From Lucifuga dentata (lineage: Eukaryota; Chordata; Actinopteri; Ophidiiformes; Bythitidae): a stretch of DNA of 64,000 bases. Shown here one piece after another: positions 12,293 through 25,936 of this stretch. The stretch is from positions 62,001 to 126,000 of the forward strand of contig VXCM01001329.1 of NCBI GenBank assembly GCA_014773175.1. Direction: 5' to 3'. How positions within the stretch are numbered: position 1 is the first letter of the stretch; each line of letters starts with the position of its first letter. The position numbers and the translations under genes were made by a program. Below the pieces are notes generated by a model, which saw only the letters and a list, made by a program, of their open reading frames with translations, did no database searches and had not been told where the DNA came from.

Positions 12293-14424
12293 TTTATTAA
12301 GCACTTTTAATATACATCAGAAAATTCCACTTCATATAATACAGGAATTCTTTTTAAATGAAAGTTGAATGTACATGGTAAGCTATTTACAATCCAATCA
12401 TTGGCAGTCAAATCAAATATGACAGACAAAACACAGGCAAGACAAACGGGATAACTGCATCATGAGACTATGTATTCCAACACTGATCCTGCCTTGAATT
12501 CCTTCTGTTGACCCTTCACGGCAAACGTCTGAGCTACTGTTGTACCGAAGAGTCGAGAGCTTTCACGAGGGCTTATAACTGTTTGTGCATGCGATCGGCT
12601 TCTTACTTCCGCAATCCCGGTTGTTGGCAAAAAAAAAAATAGNAACTGTTTGTGCATGCGATCGGCTTCTTACTTCCGCAATCCCGGTTGTTGGCAAAAA
12701 AAAAAATAGCTCACTGTTAACATTATGAAAAGCCTGCAAAAATATGACAGCCTGTAAATGCTAACGCTGCTGCGCGTAGATCATGAGAAACAGATGTTTC
12801 AGTTCCCCTAGCGTTGCAGTTGAGCAAACCCCCCTTCCTCCTCCTCCTCCTCTGGGGTTAAGTCCTGTTGAGCTGATATTCAGCTGCTCATGGGGGAGGA
12901 GGTGGGACAAAGTCTGCCGTTTCAACTTTGGCTTCACAACTCTGCATTTCAAATAATGCTTTCAAAATATATACTGACAGCTACACGTCTCAATGGCTGA
13001 ATCCCTTTGAGCCGTTTTCTGTTTTGAACCTGAAAAACCCAGCAGAAACCACTGAAAAATATTAACTACAGGACAATAAGGAAACAAAGCTTGAATTTTG
13101 TTTCTTGCATTGCAGTAGGTTATACATGTAACTCTGCGGACAAATGCATTTTTTTTTTTTTTTAAATCACTGCTTTCACTTGAAATCGCTGCATTTAGCA
13201 CCAAACTCTTGCTGACGTACACAATGGGTTATTTAAATATTTCAGATGCAGGCACAAAAATATAACACACAGACAACTGAAAAATCCCATAGGGACAAAA
13301 TGAAATCTTTTTAAACATTTTCAGCAAATCCCCCCTCTTTCTTGGATATTTGTAATAATACACAAAGCACAAAGTCAACAAAATTGGGAGTTCAAAATAA
13401 CTGCAGGCAACTTCTGAACACAGCACCATGGTAGAGCGTAGAACACAAAATGAAGCAAAAGTGGCTTTTTTTCCAAAAATAAATACGCTTGTATATACTT
13501 GTGAAGTAAACTGCCATAGCTATTAACATATTACACAAAACATAGGTTTAGCACACTGCTCAAGGTTAACACAGATTATTTGGGGTCTCTAGAAAGGCAG
13601 ACTATCAATGCTCTTAAATTCATACCACGGCATCAGTTACTGTTATGTCCTCTGTGACAATGTACTCAGTGGTACATTGCTGTCAGTGTAAAAAAAAAAA
13701 AAAAAAAAAGCTGCATACAGATCAAACATAATATAAAAGAAACAAAAAAAGCATTGGTGTGTTTCTCTTACAATTACTTTGATAAAACACAGATGGGTAC
13801 AAACTGAATAGAACAAACGCTTGTCTGTCATTTTATTCTTTTAAAAGTGCATACACTGTTTATTAAATAGCATTACATTAAATTAAAATGATGGTGTGCA
13901 TGAATACATGAAGAAGGCTGTAACAGATGTAGGCACATTGAAGTATCAGTTCACATAAGCCTCAGGCAGCAATCGACAATCTTTTCCTAGGTATTATTTT
14001 GAGGTCTCCCACTAATGAGCTGAAACAGAATCTAGTTTTGTACGCAGATGAAAACAGTTGCTTTGGCACATTCCCTCCACTGTCTGCATGACGAATGGCA
14101 TTCAAGACATCTGAAAATGTACAAGAATGATTTTGGGTTAACGTTTTATTGGGGGAAAAAAAAGTATGCTTGGACAGATGGAGGCATTGTTCTGAAGGCA
14201 TCTTGCAAGTCTGATAAACACCAGCTAATAACAGTTCTGTGAAGTGCAATCCAATAGTAACTAAATCATTTATTAGCCTCTGTTAAAATGAACAGATAAA
14301 ACAAAGCAATGCCTATGCGTTGTTACCATGACCTTAATTTCAACTTTGAGGCAAATGTTTAGATGAGATATATTTCAACAAGAGCATATACTGGAGGATT
14401 AGTTTGAAAAGTAATTCTTACCAG
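12293..14424 (-). other. ankrd50: probable ANKRD50 3' UTR
   Basis: The DNA after the stop is AT-rich, without coding potential. On the minus strand it contains several AATAAA hexamers (for example at 14274-14269, 13863-13858 and 12298-12293), and a TGTAAATA Pumilio-type element lies near 12390. The final cleavage site cannot be decided from sequence; 12293 is simply the most distal hexamer before repeat DNA. A CTG|GTAAGA donor starts 3 nt after the stop, so part of this region (about 14421-14020) may instead be a 3' UTR intron. A single-N join with a 66-bp duplication (12577-12709) falls inside. Confidence 0.45.
12577..12709. other. single-N join flanked by 66-bp direct duplication
   Basis: 12577-12642 and 12644-12709 are identical, with N at 12643. 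This is probably an unmerged contig overlap. Confidence 0.9.
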
Positions 14425-17400
14425 CTACAACGGAGTCTCCTTTTTGTAGTTAAACCCAGGGTCTGATCCATCAATCTGCAGTTTCAGGGCTTGTTTAAGG
14501 CTTAGCTCAGTTTCCCCTATGGGATAGTTCTCTAGAACATCCTGGTGACCTCTGTTCTGCACAGTCCGAGGAACTGATACCCTACCCAGGAAAACCTGAT
14601 TGCTCTGTAGATGGTACTTTGGGTTGGTCATGATGCCATTCCTCTTCTTCTCAGAAGAGCCCTGCTGCTGGATAAAAACTTGATCATGACTTTGTCCCCT
14701 TTCTTGTTGAATTGAACCACCAATCATGATGCAGTGGGGATCCTTTACTGCAAGGTTTGCTACTGTTTTGTTGAGGGCGATCCTTTTGTCGAACTGGGTC
14801 ATCTCATATTCCAGAACCTGACCTTGAGGTGAGCCACTGTTTTTGATTTTTTTCTTGTCTCCTTTGCCGTTTGAAGTCTCGTTTCCAGGTTTGCTTCCCT
14901 TTGTTGCCTTGAGACCAGGTTTTAACTGAGACCAGTCAAAATCACTGGATGGAGATGATGGCTGCTGACCAATGGACTTTGTAGTTGAGGAAGGGGACAC
15001 GATAGACTGTCTGCTCCGAGTGCGAGGCAGAGAGTGCTGTTGGATTTGTTCTGTGAATGTCAGTCCGTGGAAGCTGTCGATTGGCACAGTCTGTGCTGTG
15101 GCTGTGGATGATGTCGTTCTCAGAGAGGAATTCTTTGAACTCTTGAGGGAATTGTTTGAAAGGGAAGATTTCTGTCTATCTACAGTAGAATCAGGAGATT
15201 CTGATGGAGAACTGAAAGCATGAACAGGCCCATTGGCTAGACCACGTCCAGAGGACTGCATATCTCCCACTCCAGTGCTACCAGAGCTACTTGATTTGAT
15301 GGTGAGGGACTGCATTTTACCAGTTACAGACAATGGTGTTTTTTCTTCCATGGTGTGTACTGGGGAGGGGTTGCAGCCATTGAGAATTGTGGCCCCATAC
15401 TTCTCCAGGAGCTTTATGATCATTGAATGGCCACCTTTTGCTGCAACTCTCATTGCAGTGCGTCCAAACTGGTCGGCATGGTTGGGGTCAGCACTGTTTT
15501 CAAGAAGTATTTGCACAACGTCAATGTGGCCTTCCTGGGCAGCTATGCCAAGTGCCGTTGCGCCCTGGTTACACGTATGATCCACATGTGTGCCGTTCTC
15601 TATCAAAAATTGCACCACTTTTGTGTGGCCTTGCCAAGCAGCGGACTGAAGGGCAGAGCGTTTCTCATTGTCACAGGCATTCACATCAGCATGATAGTTA
15701 ATCAGCAGTCTCACCATTTCAATGTGCCCTTGCCAACAGGACACATGGAGGGCAGTTCTCCCTTCAGTATCACTGGCTTCAACATTTGCCCCATTTTCAA
15801 GGAAATACTCTGCCATGGCCAGCTGATTCTCAAGTGCCAGTATGTAGAGTGTTGGGCGTCCATCTGCATCTTTGTAATCTATGTCAGCACCGTGGCTCAG
15901 CAGCAGTTCAACAATATCTCTGTGGCCTTCAAGTGCAGCCACCCTGAGAGCATTCCTCCCATCGTATCCCCTCTGGTCGATGCATGACTTGTTTTCCAGA
16001 AGAATTTGCACACAGTCATAATGTCCCTCTTGTGCAGATAATATGAGGGGTACTCTACCATCGTTATCTACTTCTATACAACGAGCACCTTGCTCAATAA
16101 GGGCATCACACACTTGCCGGTGGCCCTCAAATGAAGCCATGTGTAGTGGGGTCCAGCCTGCATCGTCCCTGTGATTCTCATCCAGACCTCTGTCCAGCAG
16201 AGTTCGAACCACCTCTACATTACCCTGAGCAGATGCAATGCTCAACACAGTCCTTCCCTCACTGTCAATGCTATCAACAGCAGCCCCCCAGAAAAGTAAT
16301 GTATTGACAACAGATGCATGGCCCATTGATGCAGCAGCAAGAAGAGGAGTGCGACCATTGTTATCCGTGTGATCCACATCAGCTCCGCCTTCTAATAGCA
16401 GATCTACTACATCTACGTGTCCTTCATAGCCTGCCACAAGGAGAGGAGTCATGCAGTCTTTGTCACAGTGGTCAACCTCTGCTCCCCTGTCAATCAGGAG
16501 GCTCACAACCGAAGCGTGACCTTTACTGGCAGGTACACAGAGAGCAGCCACTGACAGAGCAGTTCTTCCATCCACATCTTCATGATTAACTTCCGCCCCA
16601 TGATCCAACAGGTGCTCTACGATCTCTCTGTGCCCCATGTACGCTGCAGCAATGAGAGCTGTTCTTCCTTCATTGTCTGCCTTGTTGACCTCAGCCCCAT
16701 GCTGAAGAAGATTCAACACAATGTCTTCATGTCCTCCCCAAGCAGCAGCTCTCAGAGCAGTTCTACCATCAGCATCAGCGCAGTCCACTTTGGCACCAGC
16801 GTAAAGCAGAGCTGATACCACCTCTGAATGTCCACCCCAGGCTGCTGAGCGAAGGGCGGTCCACCCATCGTGATCTGTGTGATTTATGTTGGCCTCACAG
16901 CCAATTAGACAGTTAACCACTTTGGTGTGGCCCTGTCTTGCTGCAAGGGTAAGTGCTGTTTGTCCGTGGTTATCTTCGAGCTCCATGTTTGCCCCTCTAG
17001 ATATGAGCAAGTTTACCACATCAAGGTTTCCACTGTATGCAGCATTGGCCAGCAGAGTTCTCCCACTGGAGTCACACTGGTTCACGGACGCACCGTTGTC
17101 AAGTAATGTCCGTATTGAGTCCTCTCTTTCCAGGGCCTGTTGTACAATACATGAGGCGTGGTCGTCCTCATTGTTCACATGAGCCCCAGCTTTCACCAGA
17201 AGCTGCAAAACCTCCTGTTCTCTTGGTATGGAGGTGGTCAGAGAGTCTTTAGCAGGGGTTCCATTCCAAACCATCCAAAGAGCCAGATTAAATGGTTCAA
17301 TCTGTAGATTGGAATTAACAAGGTGCAGTGCAAATTCCTGCACTTCGAGTGGTTTGAGCTGTTTTGCTCGACAAGTGTAACTCATTGCCAACATCCTATG

Positions 17401-17954
17401 CCCCTCTGCTGCATTGCACAAGTACTTTTGGGTACAGTGCTTAACATCCAGGAGCCACTCAGCAAAACTGTAGTGAAAAAGAATCTTTGTACTCCCAAGG
17501 CCATCGACCAACAACTTGGAGAGAATGTCCATCTTTTTCTGAAACTCTTCCATAGTCAGTGTCATGTTTTTGGTCCAGACTGCGTGGTACAGTTCCTTGA
17601 CTGTGAGTGGCCTGCAAGTTGCCAGGATAACATTAAGGATTGGTTGAACTTTGGCAAACTGTTTTCTGACAAATAGTCTCTGGCAGAGCCACAGGTAAAG
17701 GCCATTGAGTGTGCCTGGTATATCACGGATTTCACGAAGCATGATAAAGTTCTCCACCACGCCATCCAGCACCCGCTCTAGATAGAGGAAGCATCCGCTG
17801 CTTTTGATGTGGAGCTGGTTGAGCATCTCGGCTGTCTCCTTGGTTAGGTGCTGCCTCAGGGCCTCCTCCTGGTCCAGCCTGTGGAGGATGTACTGTTGAA
17901 CGTCCTTGACGATGTAGGCCTTACGCAGATCATCAAGGCTGATTTTGCGGAATC
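14425..17954 (-). CDS. ankrd50: ANKRD50 coding exon 3: end of NTPase module, ~19 ankyrin repeats, C-terminal tail
   Basis: This 3,530-nt exon encodes about 1,175 residues from [14 protein letters not shown] to the stop at 14427-14425. The first ~240 residues hold the helical part of the NACHT/STAND module (for example [15 protein letters not shown]). An unbroken ankyrin array of about 19 repeats follows, spanning roughly residues 490-1105 of the joined protein, each with the usual DGRTALxxAAxxGHxxVVxxLLxxGA pattern. One repeat carries a short insert ([12 protein letters not shown]), as in other vertebrates. The tail is rich in Ser, Thr and Gln ([20 protein letters not shown]) and probably disordered. 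The protein ends in KKETPL, whose last four residues fit a class I PDZ ligand. Two repeat positions are unusual: [10 protein letters not shown] has Cys for the common Gly and is followed by AGYEGH. The open frame extends upstream to a Met at 17982, but the acceptor TCTCCAAG at 17955 marks the true exon start. Confidence 0.98.
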
Positions 17955-19184
17955 CTTGGAGAAACAGAACAGAAAAGCACATTAGATGAGTCAGATGCCA
18001 AATGCATAACAGTTGAGATTAAGAAGATTAAAAATATACTTATTTCAAAAATAACCTACTCAGGTTGAAGAACAGGAAAATGTGTTTGAACCATAATGGG
18101 TGGTACTGGCTGTGGCAGCCATATATGGTGATGTGTAGTGTGCCATAGGGCCCAGTCATAATCTGAAATCTAACCTTGAGATCGCACCCTTTATTTATCC
18201 ACTGATCTTTTACCTTTTGATAATTTGCTTTAGACAGCCTTTAATTTCCTAAGGCATAGGATAATTAACAGTAAAGTTCATGTTGTTAAAATAAAACCTT
18301 TCAGAGGAACTGAGAACATGACCCTCTGGTGCTGGCAGCAGTCATGATCAGCAAGACTTACTATTAGTTCAGCATATAAAGGACTATGAAAAAGAAGGTA
18401 ATTAGTGTTCTATATGGTGTCTGATTCACAGCCAATTTCAAATGCAATAATTTGGAACTGCATCGCTTTCCAACGACATCATATTTTTTCATTGTACCTC
18501 CAATATCGACTGTTAAAATGTTAAAAGCATTTGTCTGTAGAAAAAAAAAAACTACAGATACTTTCTCTAAAATCACAATACCCTGTTTAAAAAAAAAAAC
18601 AACAAAACTTTATTTTAATACTGAAGCAGGATGGATTGGTTATTCAACCCATTCGTTGACTATAAAGATTATTACTGCTTAATAGCCAAGGTCAAAAACT
18701 GTGGTAGGGGCCGCAGATGTACAAGAATTAAAATGGAGAAGAACAAGGGAGAAATTATTTCTCAGCTTGTAGCATATCAATGGCCTGTAAAACATCTCTC
18801 CAGTGTCCTGCTCATTATCATGTTATATGATCCAAGCACAGACCTTTAGAAATTCTTTTGAAAAAATAAATTATCACCAAGGGTCTTAATGAATTATCTT
18901 TACAGGGAATTCCTCTCTGAGGTGTGGAAAAATAGCCCCGTAATGGCCTCAGCTAATGGGCATGAAGTGAACTTTTCTCCATGTTAAAACAATCTGTGCT
19001 GTGTTAAAACAGTCTGTGCAGCCTGCAGCCCAAGGGCAAGGAGAGCATTTTTGCATACCTTTATTTACAGTTCCCATGGTTCTCACGCTTACTAGGATGA
19101 GGGGGGGGGGGGGGGGGNAAAAAAAAAAAAAAAAAGCTTGTTAGAGTGATTTTCTTATCTAACTCCCACAGGGAGAAAGTTACC

Positions 19185-19385
19185 AAGTACATTCAAGTAT
19201 ACTCAAGTACAAATATTTGGTACAATAGGGTACTTGAATAAATTCAAGTATAAACATAATTACAATGTGAGGTACTTGTACTTTACTTGAGTATTTCCAT
19301 GTTCTGCTATTTTCTGCACATCTACTCTGATACATTTCAGAGGAAAATAGTGCACTTTCTAATCCACTACATTTATCAGATAGCT
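19185..19385. mobile_element. AAGTACTTG-type repeat (hAT-like, common in fish)
   Basis: The sequence contains ACTTTACTTGAGTATTTCC, TACATTTCAGAGG and CCACTACATTTATCAGA in order. This is a dispersed repeat familiar from spiny-rayed fish genomes. It lies next to the 19118 G-run/A-run join. Confidence 0.6.
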
Positions 19386-22300
19386 AAGACCTTAAATTCA
19401 ACACAAGACAAGCTCAAAAATATTACTACTGTCTGGCAAAAACCTTGTGTCACAGCTTGATGACACAATAGTTTTAGATATTATCTCAAGAGAAGAAAGA
19501 GAAGATAGCTTGAGGAAATTATTTTAGTATAAACGACCATATAAACCTTCAAAATGACCTGAAGCCAAAAGTGTAAAAAAAAGTTACATCTCCAATCTGT
19601 GGGAATTTTGAAAGCAAGGCTTTTATCTTCCAACAAAGCATTTGTTCTCTTGTGGTATCCATACCTAACTTTAAGTTTTTGAATACTTCTTCCAAAACTA
19701 ATTAAAAAAACATGTGAAATTGTATCCCAGACTGAACTCAAACTCAGTAACGTTCACATTTCAGCTGAAGGGAGCTTAAGAATTTTAACTTTGTCACTGA
19801 CTGAATGTTAATTTACTGACAGGCAATTCTTCTAATAGACCTTTAGAAGATAATTCAGACTAAAACTGGTACCAGTACTTCGACTTTCTGATTATATAAT
19901 TCAACTTTTCCCTGTGCATGCTATGAATCATATTGTCGCCAAGCCTGAGGCAGTGCTCAATTCATCTGACTGGTTTTGTGTGGGTAGAAAAGGCTGTGAA
20001 ATCTTATTCCACAGAGGACCGGTGGTAACCACACCTGGAAGAAAAATGACAAACCTCCCCCAATTGTGGCTATTGTACAAAGTTGATAAAAAGAAACAAA
20101 TACAGCCAACGACTTCCCAAGCAGGTTCTGACAGTTTGGACAACAGAACCTGCTAAAGTGGAAGGACTAATGCTGTCCATTTTTAATCGTCTTCTGAGTT
20201 AGTTTAAGATAAGCACAAGTCAACTCGCAGGTCCTCATTATGATCTGATTTTGCTCTCTTTGACTCCATCATGGCATTTCAAATAATGGGATAGAACATT
20301 ATAATGAAAAAAAATGTAATTATTATCTCTTGTTACATCACAAAATTAAGAGTCAGAGGAACTAACTGATTTTGGATTAATCCTTTCATGTAACTTTAAT
20401 ATAACTGAAATTACATGCTGTAAAACATTTTATGATTAAGGGATTCTGACCCCAGAGAAATATGGGGTCAGGTGTAATTACACTAGAGGTGCTGAATATG
20501 GTTTTATTCAGCAATCTAACTTTCAGTGAACACTGGGAGAAAAAATTAATAACTGTGGGAGTATTGCATAAAACCCTTATGCTAATACAGCTTGTTTTTT
20601 TTTTTTTTTTTTTTAAATCATAGTAAGATCACTCCTTCATTGAAACCGCTCTACAACCCTAACCCACTTTAACAGTTGTATATCATGCTCCATGTTCTCA
20701 GTAGTCACAGATCAAGTCAAAGATGTACATCATCACAAAGAATAGCTAAGTAAAAATGCTCAAGCGCTGCTATCTTTGAAAACTACTAAAAACCATTAAA
20801 TATTCAGTGTGCATTTCAAACCTTTCCTCCAAAAACCGACATATTACACATTCTGACAGGATCATTTGGGTCACTGTGAGTCTGTTAAGTAGTTCCCTTC
20901 AGGTTTCTATCATAAAATATGAGACACTTGAAGGTATCATATGACCTTAATGTGCAGTCCAAAACTAAACATGTTCATTTCTCCTTTGGCTAAAACTACA
21001 AAGAGACAATGAAATGGAAATACTTTTTTCATGTTCCCTGTGTGTCAAATGTGTCAGTGTGCAAACATATCAAAACCTCTCGTATTTTTTTCCTGGTATG
21101 TCAGGATATTCTTGATGACTCATCATGCAACTTGGAGTATTATTAATTTGATCCAATCTGATTTGAAGTAGCTAGCTAACCCCTCACATCATATAAAACC
21201 ATAGAGGACAATAACTGGTGGTGTGATATTATGGGTCTGATGTGTATGTAAATGGAAAATAGGATTTACCAACTGACATCCTGAGTGTAGTGGCTGTGGT
21301 CTAAACGGCTGCAATTTATTCATTTAACTGAGGATGCATATATAAACCAACATGTTTTAAAATGACCCATTTCCACAAATATCAGACAGATTAAATCAAA
21401 CTATGCTCCTACTATGCTATCTTTGCCCAATAGAATCACGATGACTCCATGCCTTCGAAGTCAATCCCACTTTTAAGCAATCAAATCCCATCCAAATATA
21501 TTGTTTGACCTGGAAATACATCACATTGCAGACTCTAGGGATACTTTTTGTTTTCATGTAGTGTTTTCATATACTGTATTGTTAGTATTGTGCATTGGCA
21601 ACATTTTTTCCACAACTATGTCCTGAAAAATACTTGATTCATAACAGCTAACACAGCCACATGCATCATTTTAAAGAATGTATCAAGCTGACTAACCACA
21701 CTTCAGATCTGCACACTCAGAACCATGAGCATGAAGAATTTACACTGATTTGTGATTCACACAATGTGCTTGTATTTGCACATCAACAGCTCAGACTTCA
21801 ATGAAGAACAGAGAAGTCTTCCTCTTTTAGCAGAGGAATGAGAAAACAGTTTCTAGTTACAAACTGCAAACATCAGTTTGTACAATGGAAGTTAAACAGC
21901 TAAGGAAAGGAAACAAAAGAAAAAAAAACTGATTTTTGAGTGACAAAAGAGTCACTGAGGTCAAGTTTCAGCAAATCATTCTATTGGCAGAGCACCTCTA
22001 ACGCTTCAATTTCCTCATTTTCCTCTCTATTGTATTATCTGAAGTTGTTAATGCTCTAATAGGCTTTCATGTTATTTTTGAACTCTGTTTTTTTAAAGTT
22101 AATGCACAAGAACAAGCACAAGCATTTCAAACTGTTTTATTTAGAAATTTATGGGTAAAAGCCAGCACTGCATGACTGATGTGATCTTCTCCCCACAAGT
22201 GGCTTTCTGACGTCACTGGCTTTTTCCTGGTCCTCCTACTCCTTCTGGACCCAATCCTTCTTTGGACATTCTGGGATTTTTCCAGCTGGGACAGGAAGCC

Positions 22301-23314
22301 CACTAGCTGAGAGGGTGGGAGAGGCCATTATAGGGGAAACATTAAGGGCAAAAACATTTTTGAGGACCTAAAAGAAAACCTATTTACACCCAGCAAGCAA
22401 CTTCAACAATGTGACATTTTGTCTGTTTTGTCTTGATGTTGATTTTGATTTGTTCTGTTTGATGAGAAACCACTAGATGTGCAACAAAAGCTAATTCTGG
22501 AGATGCTCCTCCTCCGTGCATTATTATTTTCTCAGGGGAACAAAAGAGAAATGCTTGTGTGCAGTAGTTTGTGAGAAACAGTTTCTCCTACATTGCACAG
22601 TTGCTGACATACCAATTATGAAGATACTGTGACAGGAAAATATGGAAGAAGAAACAGAAATCTGACTGCAGACACCATGAAATAAAGCACTGACCTGGAT
22701 TAAAAAAAAAAAAAAAAATCTAGGGGCAAGTGAGTGAAAAAAGAACTAAACAAGCATGCGTGTCTGGTCTGATCATGCCAAAAAAAAAAGAAAAAAGAGA
22801 CTTTCATTTATGTACAAGGTGAAATATAAAAGATGACCTACAATTTCCACTTGAATCACTGCAGACATCACTTCATAAGGCTTAGATGTCAACTGTGAAG
22901 TCACTGCATTATTGCTGCCCTGCAAGTGCAGATAAAGAACTAAAACAGCCACAGGGAAAAACAGATAAAGCCAGTGTGTGATGGCTATGGCTGTTTTATG
23001 CTTCTACTCCATGACTTTCCAGAGGGACATACTGGGAGGAACTCATAAAATAGTGCCACATTTACCATGTTGGTAAGGGCAAATAATGGTACACAACCAC
23101 GTTCACTCATTCATAAACGCCTGTTATTGGTTGGCATCTTTTAGCATTTGTCTCGAACGAGGCCTTACGATGGTATTTTGTCATTTGCATGTCAGGTAAA
23201 CTATTCATAAAACACCATCATGCAAAAATTAAGACCTGTTTCAGCTGGATGGTAAATTTCATTGGTATTACATCTAGGTGATTTTTTTCAACTGTATCGT
23301 AAATACAGCTGATG

Positions 23315-23771
23315 CTCAGGTGATAAATCCATCTTAAAATTTAATATTTCGCCATCTAATAGCTATACACAATCATAGAAGGCATGCCATCTTAATTTCT
23401 CGGTAAAAGCCATTTTCTCCTGGGACTATATTCCCTAATGGAGACATACATTATCTTCCATGCAGGTCCGTGTTGAAACCGTTAAAGTTATTTTGACAAA
23501 AAAAACAAAAACAAAAAAAAAAAACAAACAAAAAAAAAAACAATATACATGTTGTTTGCTTGATGGATTACATAGCTCGAGCGTGTTTCAAGTCTCTACA
23601 AGTTGATTTTAATAGCATACTGGAATGAGCTGTAACAATGGCAGTCTTGAAGGTAGGGAAAATGTTCTAAAATTAACTGCTGAAGTGTCAGTGTTTGGGA
23701 AATGCACTAATGTAACGTGTATGTGGACTGTATGGGCTCAAACATGCATGACTGCCAGTATGATCCTTTAA
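23315..23771 (+). mobile_element. TTAA-ended MITE, copy 5 (left end missing)
   Basis: Core sequence begins at CTCAGGTGATAAATCC and runs through TTCTCCTGGGACTATATTCC to a right end ATGATCCTTTAA. The A-rich internal tract is expanded into interrupted (A)nC repeats at 23499-23541. The left terminal repeat is absent or too decayed to see. Confidence 0.82.
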
Positions 23772-24531
23772 GTAAAGGAAATGAGTACTTCTTCCAACAC
23801 TGCATGTGCTGTAGTTTGACAGTAATGAGCTTTAAATACTAAACTATACTACATTCTAAATGTTCAAATGACTCTAAAGAACCATTTTTTTTTTTTCTGT
23901 CCCAGACCCAGTTTTTTCACCATTGCAAGTACATACAGAAACTGTTGCTGAATTCTGCGTGTAGGCTATTTATTTGTATGTGAATTGGAAAGGATGGTAT
24001 AGAATCTGCACAAAGTGACTGCTAAACAAGCAACAAATGACACATTCATCAGGGTGAGGGATGCAGCTCCTGAGTACAGGCCTCTGAGCCAGCTGCTGCT
24101 CATTACAGAACTGGATACCAGCCACAAGAGACAGAGCCCCACGTACAAAAGAGGGACTGTTTGCCTTCTAGATTAATTTTTCAGATGACAAACGAGGCAG
24201 CGTGTGTGTGTGTGTATGCATGTGCATGCGAAAGTTGAAGTCCGAGCTCATCAAACTGGGATTTCGGAGTGGCAGCATCGCGGATTCAGCACGTTCTTTG
24301 TGAGACACCATCTTAAGTCACAGGATCCAAAAAGAAAACAGAAACCCAAGCCTTGTTGCCCTCTCTTCAGGCTCTCCAGTAAACCCACGGTCGACAAACG
24401 TCTGTTCGACAGCTGCAAAGATCCCGGCTCCAAAACACAAGAGCGCCAACCTCCTAAATGCAAGTATGTGGAAGTGAGTCAGCTCCAACGGTTTGCAAAC
24501 AACAACCCTTTGAAAAGTGTGTTGCCATGTA

Positions 24532-25936
24532 CAGGGTTTTTCCTGCATAGAGAGGGTGGAGGCAGCCGCCTCCGTTCAAATTTCATGCTGCCTCTGCCTC
24601 TCGACAAAACTCTGACGGATGTCTTCATGGAAAACACTATTTTCTAACAAGCGTTGCACTCAGTGGATTTTTGTCATTTGTAACATAATTGCGGCATTAC
24701 GCTGATATAGTGCATGATACCGATGTGCACTGTATTGTAATCAGCACAATGCACTGATGTCAACAACCCACCCGACCCATCTTGAAACACGGCCCAAGGA
24801 TAATGTGCACGCGAGTCAGAAGGTGCAGAGCAAAACCCCATGGTGCAATGAAAGTGAGGTCCGGCGTGTGAGATCAGCCAACACGGCTGAGGTGGGATCC
24901 CGGCCCCACGGGGCTCGGGGCATACCTGAAAAGCTGACTGATCCAGACACCTTTTCACTGCGCTGTCTTGCTGTTCTAGCAGACGTTGATGAACGAGCGA
25001 GACTAAACAGCAAATTTGAAGCGGTAAATAATTATAATTTAAATGATTAAACATCACAGAATTCAGAGAGTGTTTCTCTATGTTTTTCTATCTTATAAGC
25101 TGCACACATACAAAGAGCTTGATTGTTCAAAATATTTGCTGTATTCATGCAGGCTATGTATTTAAATAATCTTTTGCTGATAGAACTAGATCACTCAATT
25201 GATTTGAGATTTAAAATAACTAATGAAGTGCCCACTGAAAACGTGCGTATTTGGACTGGGCTGGACTTTATAGTGTGTGCTGCAGCCTACCATTAGTGCC
25301 AGTGGAATGGAGCATATGCTGCTACGTCCAGAGCGTATCCTGCTGCGGGGACTACTTTTTACCGGCACAGCTCAATTCGAGAACCATTCATCCAAACAAC
25401 TTCACACACAACACTGCACGCCTTGGGTCCTCAGCAATAAACCGGCCGAATTTCAACTTCGTACAGTGCCGGGTTGATGCCACAGACGGACGGACAGACA
25501 GAGAATAGATAGATAATTGTCTTTTTCTTCAAATCATATAATTACTGGAACTCCTAAAATATGTTGCTTGTAAAAAGTGTTTGCTTGAGCCAGTTGGTAC
25601 ACAGGCACTGTGTGCACATAATCAGGATGCAGGGTCGGGTTGGCCATTGGGAGAGGTGGGACTTTTCCCAGTGGGCTGTCCGGTGGCCTTTGCACTGCAC
25701 AATATTATATTAATCAAAATTAACTAAAACAAAGCATACATAAATTTAAAAATAATTTATTTTATAAGTTGGCACTTCGATGAAAAATGGATTCTAAAGG
25801 GTGGTGCGGAGAAAAAGCAGACAATTATGCCCCCCCGACACTTTAAATTCCCAGTAAAAATTAGGATTCCATTCTGACCCTGTCAGGATGGTACCACCTC
25901 CACCTCATTTCTCATTTTGAGCTAGGAAAAACCCTG
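24532..25936. mobile_element. complete non-autonomous hAT-like element with 5-bp target duplication
   Basis: The termini are perfect 13-bp inverted repeats: CAGGGTTTTTCCT at 24532-24544 and AGGAAAAACCCTG at 25924-25936. Directly outside lie ATGTA at 24527-24531 and ATGTA at 25937-25941. The length is 1,405 bp. The CAGGG start is hAT-like, and a 5-bp duplication fits the hAT5-type subgroup. Internal open frames are short and do not look like transposase. A related end fragment (TTAAATTCCCAGTAAAAATT) recurs at about 10310-10329. Confidence 0.75.

Noticed and set aside
14972..17676. Many plus-strand open frames up to 186 codons opposite ANKRD50 exon 3
   Set aside because: They are antisense shadows of the ankyrin repeats; the minus strand matches a known protein throughout.
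17955..17982. In-frame Met upstream of the exon 3 acceptor as a possible ANKRD50 start
   Set aside because: The reading MCFSVLFLQ is intronic pyrimidine-tract sequence; the TCTCCAAG acceptor and exon 2 continuity give the true structure.
22208..22215. Perfect TGACGTCA (CRE-like) site in an intron
   Set aside because: A single 8-mer in 64 kb has little weight, and no promoter-like context surrounds it.
24204..24647. 147-codon plus-strand open frame
   Set aside because: It begins in a GT repeat and runs across the boundary into the hAT-like element; no family likeness and no sign of splice sites.
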